A stretch of 64,000 nucleotides of DNA from Citrus sinensis (lineage: Eukaryota > Streptophyta > Magnoliopsida > Sapindales > Rutaceae): contig NC_068557.1 of NCBI RefSeq assembly GCF_022201045.2, positions 32,217,501-32,281,500 of the forward strand. The letters are read 5' to 3'. Position numbers and translations under genes: made by a program. Below are positions 53,983 to 64,000 of the stretch, in pieces. Within the stretch, counting starts at the first letter, position 1. Every line of letters starts with the position of its first letter. The notes beneath the pieces are model-generated. The model had not been told where the DNA came from. It searched no databases and saw only the letters and a list, made by a program, of their open reading frames with translations.

Positions 53983-54477
53983 TTGAATGAAAGGAAAAAG
54001 AAAGAAAGAATAATACATTTTCTCTCAATTGGTTATGTTATCACGCAAACGGAGTTTGAGAATTATCACACACATGGTCGCCGGGAATTTCGGCACGCAT
54101 GACGTGGCATTTTACCTTTAAGTTCTGGCCTCTCATTGCATGCCGTGTGGTGTCAATTTTATTCTGGTCGATTGATTCTTAACACGTGTGTATGTAAAAG
54201 ATGTACCGTACAATCATACACCGGCGCAGAAAAACAATTTCTTGCAAAATAGATAGTTTCCCCACACAGTTAACAGTTCTCTAATGTGGAGCATAAATTT
54301 GCGAACTACCGTTGATGAATAGATGAAATAATAATAATAATAATAATATAATAATGTAATTATCAAGTAATTGGCACATTAATATACATCATATATTCTA
54401 GATTTTTTTTTTCTCTTTAAGACTTTGACGATCATAAATTGCATATTTATTCGATAAGAAAGTTTGGATTGTTTGTT

Positions 54478-54500
54478 ATATATATATATATATATATATA
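54478..54500 (+). repeat. (TA)n microsatellite
   Basis: Perfect TA run of about 11 units. A (TAA)n run at 54327-54352 lies just upstream and a 23-base T run at about 54545-54567 downstream. Confidence 0.93.
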
Positions 54501-56269
54501 ACAAAATCACGTGGTTTAGACTTATGCATTATATGGAAAAGGCTTTTTTTTTTTTTTTTTTTTTTTTCTCTTGGTTTAAAGAATCAAATATTTGTAAAGA
54601 AATATTAGAATTGAATCAAGAATTCAGCCTTTGCCCCTTAGACCCAAAAGTACAATAATTATATATTGATCCATATGTCAGGAGAACTAGAACCTCAAGA
54701 TCGATCCCTTGTACAAATATTTTAATTGAGTCGAAGAACTTGTATATATACTTATCTATTTTGATAGACTGGTCAAATATTACTCTTCTTGTAACCTAAT
54801 CTAGTTTATACATGACTATCCATGTGACAAGCTCTATAGGGAAAAAAAAAAATGTATATGTATATTTATGAACTAGAATTATCCAGAAGTGGCGAAGGGA
54901 TAGAGCCAAAACGGTAACTGTTGAATTTTTTTGGTATGGGATGCACATCTCGTTTAATTATATAAAAAGCTACAAAACATTGCATGTGCATTGTACGTAC
55001 GTTGTGTGTGGCAAACGGGATTAAGTAAGTAATGAGGTCTCTTTTGGTGATGATGTAAGAACTATTCATAATTCACGCCAGCATGCCCTCATCAAACGAT
55101 ATAATTTTGAAGGCTATTCGAATGGAAATATATTATTGGGATGGTCAAGTGGGAGATTTACGAATGGCTGGTAACGAGAAGGGACCTTATAATTATTTGG
55201 GAAGTTTGAGCCCACAGAGATACGAGAAGGTAAGCAAATTAACGAAGTTTCAGAGAACCTGGAGCTTAATCGAGGAGCCAACGCATTTTGATCAGAAATT
55301 GTTTTCGATTGTGCATGTGCAATGTATGCTTTGGTATATGGAAATAAGTATATATCCTGAACACATTGCCTTTTTTTTTTTTTTCTTGTGAGGTTAGTTA
55401 CCCTAAAAAAATAAAAGACAAAAAACAAAAGATTTTCTTATTAGTAGGGTACACTGATAGTTAAAAATAGTTTATATAAAAATTTTCAAGTGCGAATATT
55501 TGTACCTTTACGATGTGTAAATATAAATCATACAATATTGTTTAGTTCTATTTAAGGCATGACAATGAAGATGAGCATGGTGCATGGATCTCCATCCTCA
55601 ATTCAGAACTCAAAACGGAGACGTATTCCTCTTTAAGTTTCTTAGTTCCTAATAATTGGAATGGTTCACTCTTATTATCTAAAGTTTATGTGGGCTGATA
55701 AAGAGCTACACAAACTGTCAAAGAATGACCCCACGTTCCTATTGGAAGTAGCTATATTTCAACTACGGAATTGGAATTTATGTCCTTTGTGTTCTTTTCA
55801 GCAAGTACTTATTCTTCACTGATAAATGTGACGTCCACTTTAAGTTCAAGGCCTAAGAAAGAATATAAGGCCAGAGACTAGCTAGCACTGACAAAGTGAA
55901 AAAATTAATTACATGGCAAGAAGAAACATTGCATGTGACTTTGCGACGGCAAAAGTGGTAGTTTATAAGAGGAGGATCCAATTCTCGTCAAGATAAGAGC
56001 ATATAATAGATTGATTAGAGTCTTTTGCTTCATGCCAAAATGCCCATGGTCTTGTATTGTACGCCTGAAAAAGGAAAATTAAAGATAAATAAGACATGGC
56101 CAAAATGCACCACATAAGTCGGTGGTCACTCAGATGATTCTCTTCATAATCCCGCTCGCAAATGAATGTCTTCACACTCCGAGAACAAAAATAAAATCAT
56201 TGTACTAGTTTTAGAGAGAGAGAGAGAGGATAAAAAAATGACTAAAATGTATATAATATAAGATAAAAT

Positions 56270-56760
56270 TTAATTATACATATAAACACATGTACATATA
56301 ATATTTTTAATTGTGTATTATAATAATTTTTACTAAAAATAAAATTTATAGTATATTGATTTTATTTTTTATTTTTATATTAAAATAATTGATAATTAAA
56401 TTAATAATATAGTGAAACAAAATTAATAATAATTCAACCAACAAATTGATATTAATTAATTTATATTGATGAATTATAATAAATATTTATTTTGTTTCCA
56501 ATTTGAATAAGGATAATTTTGGGTTTAGGTAATAATTTTAAGAATATTTATGGAATTGTATTAAAGGATAAAATTGATTCTCAAAATCAGAATCTAAAAG
56601 CTACTCCTTCTCTCCTTTTCAAAATCAGCTGTAAGAGAGGTTGATTTTGATAAAAGTGATTTTGATTTTTTTTTTTTTTACCAAACACTAAAATTAGTTT
56701 TTAGATTTTCAAAATGACTTTTAGGCCTCCTAAAAGCAATTTCAAACGGTCCCTTAAAAC
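56270..56760 (+). repeat. AT-rich dispersed repeat, possible relative of the 585-1212 element
   Basis: It shares segments such as TTAAAATAATTGATAATTAA with the 585-1212 block and ends with AAACGGTCCCTTAA, comparable to AAACGGCCTTA there. Similarity is patchy and could partly reflect base composition. Confidence 0.35.
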
Positions 56761-58695
56761 AATTGAATGACTAAAAGAGTAGTGCTGCATATCTCAAGTT
56801 TTTTTATCTCAAAAATCTATCCCAAATGATGTGGTTTGGTGAGATGGTATAATTAACTTACTTGGATCTTCTAAAGATTTATCAACTACTCAATTAATGA
56901 CGTGTCATTTAAGAAAAAAATTGGGACAACAAATTTAGGATGTTTATCATTATTCATGACTAAAATTAAATGAGTTACTTATTTTTCACTGAAGTGCTTT
57001 ACGTTAGCAAGTAAAAGGTTTCGTTTAAATTAACGTTAGTAACTTGAAAAAAAAAGGAAAAAAAAAAGATTAGCCTTTTCTTTTAAGATAATAAGATGTA
57101 ACTTTCTTGTCAAATATTTTTGTAGCAAGATGAAATTATGCGTTACCTTTTTCTATCTTCCTTACCGTAAATTAGTGAACTTGTACCACTTTTAGTTGCA
57201 ACACAATTATACTCTCCTACATATAGAAGATCCATCTTTTTCTTTCTTTTTGCCATAATAGATCGAAGAAGCCAAAGTTTTGATGCATCACAATAATTTG
57301 AATGTTGTACTAACAACACCATTTTTTTACAGCTAGAACTGAGCGGCTATGCTGATGAGAATTAGTGGCGAGAAAGAATTCCCTTATTTTATTCAAATGA
57401 AAGAATAAATTAGATGACAAAAAATTGGATAAAACCGTTCTCTCATCAGTACTACTTCCAACGTTTTGAACTTCGCATTTCTTCCCCATTTAAAATATCT
57501 TCTTTGTCCTCGGTGTAGTTTAAATAATTTTTTCGCTAGATGTAGCACTCATCACACTAGAATGAAGCCAAAAGCTATCTCCTCGGTGATGATGCCTTCT
57601 TTTAAGTGCGCGTGCACATGATGATAGTGTCCTGTCCTGTCCCACATCGATTAAAAAGCATATTCGATCTTACAATTTCACTTGATCCACCGTCATGTAT
57701 ATCATGTTATCACCTTTCTTCCTCTTTCTCTATGATCTTTCGCAGCATGCCTTTGCAGCTTTGTTTGTCATTGCCATCATTAACTAAAAAGCATATTATG
57801 CACGTAAAGCAAATTAGCTAATTGATGATGATGATTCAAATATATCCTTGCTTTCATGGTGACTGTCGATGAAATTCGCCGTAAACGTTTTTTCACCCTT
57901 ATTTAGAAACCTAAGTTTGCATGCATAATCAATCAATCCTATTCTTCTTGGCATACAATTACTTGTTTTAATGTCATTTTCCCAAACAAAATCAATGTAG
58001 CATTTTGCTTTGCTTCTTGATCGTGGTTTCTTGTAGCACTTGCGTTGCCAACAACTATATATCTACATTCATGTACACTCTTAACTCTTCGTGAAAATGA
58101 TCATTTTATTAGTGTTAATGTCGCATCAAATCACAAAAAAGGTACTTTTTACAACATTTATACATAAATAATAACGATGAGGGTGTGTGTGTATATATCC
58201 AATCTGGATCAGGCACAAGCTGGCCGCCGCTCACCCTTTTAATTTGTGGCCACCAAAAAATGATTCGGCTTAGCCAATTCATGTTCATATTACAAAATAT
58301 TAAGATTTGACCACTTTGGTTTGGTATGAGAGAGCACTAGATACTCTTCTCTAATATAAAGAACCCACTTAGTTAAATAATAATTATACCCATTAAACAC
58401 ACATAACAATAATCCCAAAACGCAAAAGAGGGGCAACTTCCTAGTTATGTGTAGATTTCCCTTTTTCCTTTTTTTTTTGTTAAAATAAAAAAAGTTATTT
58501 AGTTTTATATAATATGTAGTCGACATTGATGTGTATCTTTCTCCCCCCCCCCCCAAAAAAAAAAGGGCCAAATAAAAATGGTGCGTCTGCATGAGATAAT
58601 AGTAAAGGTGACTGGCGGCCACTGTGGGGTTAGTCAGATTTCAAGAAACTAACAATAAAAGAAACAACAAATTAGAAGTGAATAGGCCTGGCAGG

Positions 58696-60025
58696 TAGGG
58701 GTGTTCAGAATCCAATCTGATCCGCTCAATCTGTCTGATCCGTGAAAATCCGATTCGTATAAATCCGATCCGTGGATCCATGGATTGGATACGGATTAAA
58801 AATTTAAAAATCCGCAGTTGATGGATTGGATATAGATTTACAGAAGTAAATCCGTAAAAATCTGTGAATCCGCAAAAAAAAAAGTATATATATTTATTTA
58901 TTTAGTTAAAAAATTATTATAAATTTAATTAAAGAATATTATAAATGTGACATTGCATAGTTACATAAAACACTATAACATATCTTAGCCATTGCCCAAT
59001 AATAATATTAAATAAAAAAAACTAAATAATCAAATATACAAATATAACTTATAAAAATTGTAAAACAAAATAAAAGCAAAGTCACACGCACTAGCAAAAG
59101 CAACGTAACATAACGCCAAGTTACCAATAATTTACAAAGTCACCCAAAAGCAAAGTAACATAACGCCAAGTCACTAAAAAATTGCAAACAAAAAACCATA
59201 TACTTCCTCGCCGTCACACGCACTAGCAACACCCAATATTGATTCAATACACTCTCGACACCGATTTGAAGGACGTCGTCCGCGTGATTCCAGCGAGAGC
59301 AAGCCATCTTCTTTCCCAAGTCCATTGAGCCACTTCACAATCACTGGTTCCAGCCAAACAATTGCACTATCACAACCTTTAAGATTGCTACTCGTACTTC
59401 TCCTAGTTCCCATCGTTGGCGACTCCGTAATCACCACTTTTCGACAAGTGCAATAATCTGGTGAAGGATTGGACTGTGTTTGGTTTTAGAAACTTCGCCA
59501 TTTCAATTAATTGTGGCTTTATTTGTACAATTAATTTCGGTATTATATTAATATATTATTGTAATTTTATTTGAATAATTAATCATAGTATATTATATTT
59601 TGAAACTTTAAACATATTATTGTAGCTTTATTTGAATAATTAATCTCGATGTGCTATATTTTGAAACGTTGAATGTATTATTTTAGTTTTATTTAAACAA
59701 TTAATTTGTTTAAATTTTATTCAATTTTAAATTTAATTGGTAGTAAAGTTATTTTTATATTAGATTTTTTTTTTAAAATTTCATTAGTTCATGGATTGGG
59801 GAGAACTAAAAATTTTTAATTCAGAAACTAATACGCAAAATAGTGTATTGAATATGAATTAAGTTAAATCCGCATCCGATCCGCAGACGTATGAATTAGA
59901 TTTGGATTGAGTTTAATCAATCCGTGGATTGGATTAAATTAGATTAAAAAATTATAATCCATAAAATTGTGGATCGAATATTGATTGATATCTAATCCGT
60001 AAAATTCGATCCGCGAACACCCTTA
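58696..60025. mobile_element. Large non-autonomous hAT-like element, about 1.33 kb
   Basis: The left end is TAGGGGTGTTC. The right end, read inverted, is TAAGGGTGTTCGCGGATC. Both subterminal regions are dense in GATCCG/CGGATC repeats. The 8-mer CTGGCAGG occurs immediately before the left end (58688-58695) and again at 60034-60041, eight bases beyond the right terminus, so the duplication is displaced by CTGAGTTA. Inside, a minus-strand frame (59174-59437, 87 aa) has normal-looking composition with no recognised domain. No transposase is visible. Confidence 0.75.
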
Positions 60026-60385
60026 CTGAGTTACTGGCAGGGCAGGGCCTCACGTCACAATCACAGTTGTAAAATGTAAAAGAACAAAAACGAAGAAAGA
60101 CACTCATATTTTCATTAATTCAACAGATCACACACAGCTTCTCAGACAAAGATGGTAGGGGTCCATCAGGATGTGATCTACATACATGCTCCACGAGTCC
60201 TTTTTATTTTTTTTTCATTTGGGTTTTATTAAGTTCTAACAGATTCGATTTTTGTTTCTCACTGTTTGAAACTTGAATAAAGGTTTTTTTAATTTCTCAA
60301 TAGCCCCCCACCTTTTTTTTATTGCCACTCTTGCTTCCATTTTTTTTTTTTTTTTGATAAGCACTCTTGCTTCCATTTTATTGCC

Positions 60386-60393
60386 TATAAATA
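60386..60393 (+). promoter_or_regulatory. TATA box of the ACC oxidase gene
   Basis: TATAAATA, 118 bp upstream of the ATG at 60504, with a CA-rich putative start region at about 60415-60430. Spacing fits a plant core promoter and a leader of about 80 bp. Confidence 0.7.
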
Positions 60394-60464
60394 GCACCCC
60401 TCAATAGGCTCATTTCACACGCAGACACAACCTGGCTAGAGTTTTTTAAGTGATCATAGAGTAA

Positions 60465-62058
<1,594 letters not shown>

Positions 62059-63579
62059 GTTCCCCTATGGCTCTTTGGTGTTAGAGCTGAGTTGTTTGTG
62101 TTGGCTAGTGTGGAACATATATAGTTTTTAAAATAAGCCGAAAGCTCGGACTGATCATAGTTCTTGTGGAGTCAAAGTCGACGGTGGTTGTGGTGTTTCA
62201 GGTATTTATTGTAGAAAGTGACCAAATGGAATACTGTATTCCTCCTGTTTCATATGAAATTATATAAGATTATATTTGGCCTCATTATGTAGGAATTATG
62301 ATGTGCTTTATTTTTCTTTTCTGTTGGTCTCCCTCTTCAATTTCCTTGCGCTTGTGGGTTCACATCCGAAACTAAAAGACAAACGCAGTTGGCTCGTGCG
62401 TCCATTTGAATCCAAGAGCTAGAATATTCAAACTGAAATAATTGCTCCTCTATCTATCAATTATTGAAATAAGATGACACAAACAATATTTAAAGAAAAG
62501 TGTGGATGACCCATTTCCATTTTCAGTCGCTCTTTGCTCTGTCAAGAAGAAAAAAAAAATTTAAAGCAACAAAAATTTGGACACTATTTGAAGCACAAAC
62601 AAGACGCATGTAAATCAGCTTTCCACTTAATGTTGAACTAGTACTCTCAGTGGTTTATCTCTTCTCCGTTTGGCTATCTTCCTCTAATGGTAATCAACAA
62701 ATATAATATGCTAATCTCATATACTGCATTATCGTCCACAAAATAGCCTCTAACTTCTGTAAGTGGAACACCAATAAACTCCACTTACTGTAAATTTGGA
62801 CATGGTCCAGAATGCCAGATCATCATAAAGATGAGTTGATGTATATTACCCGAGGCAAACATACATATACATTGTCATCTAAAATGAAATTCTGTCAGCT
62901 TTGATTGTATTAAATAATTGGGAAATGCCGATGTATCACTAGTCATAAATTTGCAATTTCACATTCCAGCATCCACAACCTTCTTCCTATCTTAAATCTG
63001 AACTATATAATAATTACCTAAGTTTTCTGCTGCTGCTAGCCTAATCAGAATCCACATGTGTGATGTGTCTTTAGCAGTGTCAAGGGGCAGATGCATCAAA
63101 CCAAACCTTCTCTTGTATAATATCTTCATTTAAAAATCTCTGTTTTTTCTCAAGTTTCATATGTATGGTCAATGCAAACCAAGCACGCTATTAACATGCA
63201 GCATCAACCCCAGAACAATAAATAAGCTATTCCTCATACAACAAGAAAGATAGCTACAAACCATGTGACAGAAAATATGCCGGCGGCAAGGCCAAAATCA
63301 AAGCCTACACACAATGTAAGTGTTTTTTTGGAAACTCATCACTGTTGCAAACGATTTATAAAACTTTCGCCCTGGAAATTAACATGGAGACCTTAGATCC
63401 AAAATCACAAAGTACACCACTTTAAAGTATTGGCACCAAAATTTTCAGTTCTAAAAAGAAAACCACCTTTGGTTGGGGAAAGAAGTAAAAAACTTTCTTT
63501 TCCAAGTAAATTCTCATCATTAATGTGAATGCATGAAAAACAGTCAATGAAGCCACCGTGCACGTGGAAATCAGAGCTA
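62059..63579. other. Convergent intergenic region, ACC oxidase to PHOX gene
   Basis: Contains the 3' UTRs and polyadenylation regions of both genes. No additional frame or repeat stands out. Confidence 0.65.
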
Positions 63580-64000
63580 TTAATTATTTGATATTTGATT
63601 GGCTTCATTGTTCTCATCTGGTTCAATAGTTTTATTAGTGCTTTGATTCTGAACCTTCTTTTCCTCTCCTTCTACAGCATCTCCATTGGAGCAATGATTC
63701 TTTAGAACCATTGACACATCACTCTCAGAAGCTCCAGCAAGCTTAAATCGGTCAATGGCAGCGTCAAGATTTTTGTTCCAACCATCCAGCCCCAATTTGC
63801 ACTCGACTTGGGATCGCTCAAAAAGCATGTTACCCCAGAAGAGATGTATCTGGGATCTCATTACTGCTGCTTGTTCTGCTGCTTCATCAGCTGAAATCTC
63901 ACCCTCACCAGTTCCTGAGGGGTCTCCATCAGAACCACTTCCTTGTTTCTTCCTCCTCTTCAACAGTTCATCCCTCTTGCTTGGATCTTTCTGCTCAATG
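63580..64000 (-). CDS. C-terminal part of a PHOX/CLMP1-type TPR-PB1 protein (partial)
   Basis: The frame enters from the right edge (codons for IEQKDPSKRDELLKRRKK near 63946-63999) and stops at 63580. About 140 codons are visible, with no internal intron. The visible stretch reads MRSQIHLFWGNMLFERSQVE, then an acid-basic region with FKLAGASESDVSMVLKNHCS, and ends in a low-complexity Asn/Glu/Lys tail. These are the signatures of the end of plant PHOX proteins, which carry N-terminal TPRs and a PB1 domain; Arabidopsis CLMP1 (PHOX2) affects chloroplast positioning. The TPR and PB1 parts are outside the window. It is convergent with ACC oxidase, as a CLMP1-ACO2 neighbourhood would predict. Which PHOX paralogue it is cannot be settled here. 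Confidence 0.85.
   Translation of the reverse strand, partial: IEQKDPSKRDELLKRRKKQGSGSDGDPSGTGEGEISADEAAEQAAVMRSQIHLFWGNMLFERSQVECKLGLDGWNKNLDAAIDRFKLAGASESDVSMVLKNHCSNGDAVEGEEKKVQNQSTNKTIEPDENNEANQISNN

Larger units (their letters stand above)
46682..60380. other. 13.7-kb gene-poor region rich in repeats
   Basis: No intact gene is supported over this long stretch. It holds a decayed retroelement RNase H fragment (47225-47640), a duplicated block (50345-51500), microsatellites at 51908-51941, 54327-54352 and 54478-54500, a hairpin MITE (53855-53982), an AT-rich repeat (56270-56760) and a hAT-like element (58696-60025). The frames at 49563-49907 (plus) and 55083-55391 (plus) have no recognisable domain and end in homopolymer-rich DNA. 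Confidence 0.6.

Noticed and set aside
55083..55391. 102-aa plus-strand frame
   Set aside because: Ends in a T run coding poly-Phe; no family recognised; probably chance.
57630..57660. CCCACATCG motif as an LTR or transposon start
   Set aside because: This motif begins some plant elements, but no partner terminus or target duplication could be found.

Overview
This is eukaryotic nuclear DNA from a dicot plant, most probably Citrus. Coding islands with GT-AG introns sit in AT-rich intergenic DNA full of small transposons. The predicted fibrillin at 41.0-43.6 kb looks, from memory, essentially the same as the Citrus plastid-lipid-associated protein (CitPAP). That is recognition, not a database match. 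All exon boundaries below were worked out by hand from splice sites, reading phase and family homology, and each multi-exon model stays in frame to its stop.

Gene layout, left to right: PUX4-type UBX/SEP protein (-, 7.5-9.6 kb); predicted mitochondrial AAA-ATPase (+, 11.5-16.1 kb); small nuclear-type coiled-coil protein (-, 16.8-17.4 kb); intronless DUF1645-like protein (-, 19.6-20.7 kb); beta subunit of PPi-dependent phosphofructokinase (-, 29.9-34.3 kb, 16 exons, 566 aa); OVATE family repressor (+, 37.9-38.4 kb); fibrillin FBN1/CitPAP (-, 41.0-43.6 kb); C3HC4 RING protein (+, 46.0-46.7 kb); ACC oxidase (+, 60.5-62.1 kb, 4 exons, 318 aa); and the 3' end of a PHOX/CLMP1-type TPR-PB1 protein (-, running off the right edge).

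From remembered Arabidopsis locus numbers, PUX4, AAA-ATPase, PFP-beta, OVATE, fibrillin and perhaps RING follow the order of one block (about At4g04210 down to At4g03965). ACC oxidase plus CLMP1 matches a second block (At1g62380-At1g62390). The junction between the two lies in the gene-free 46.7-60.4 kb stretch.

The intergenic DNA is well stocked with short mobile elements, several with intact target-site duplications (TSDs): a non-autonomous hAT element (21.9-22.8 kb, perfect 8-bp TSD), a SINE (18.2-18.4 kb, 11-bp TSD), a Mutator-like MITE family with two copies (22.8 kb and in FBN1 intron 1), a hairpin MITE (53.9 kb, 9-bp TSD), a second larger hAT-like element (58.7-60.0 kb), a candidate solo LTR (36.0-36.6 kb), two decayed RNase H-like fragments and several tandem duplications. 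I found no tRNA, rRNA, CRISPR or prokaryotic feature and no convincing novel multi-gene system.
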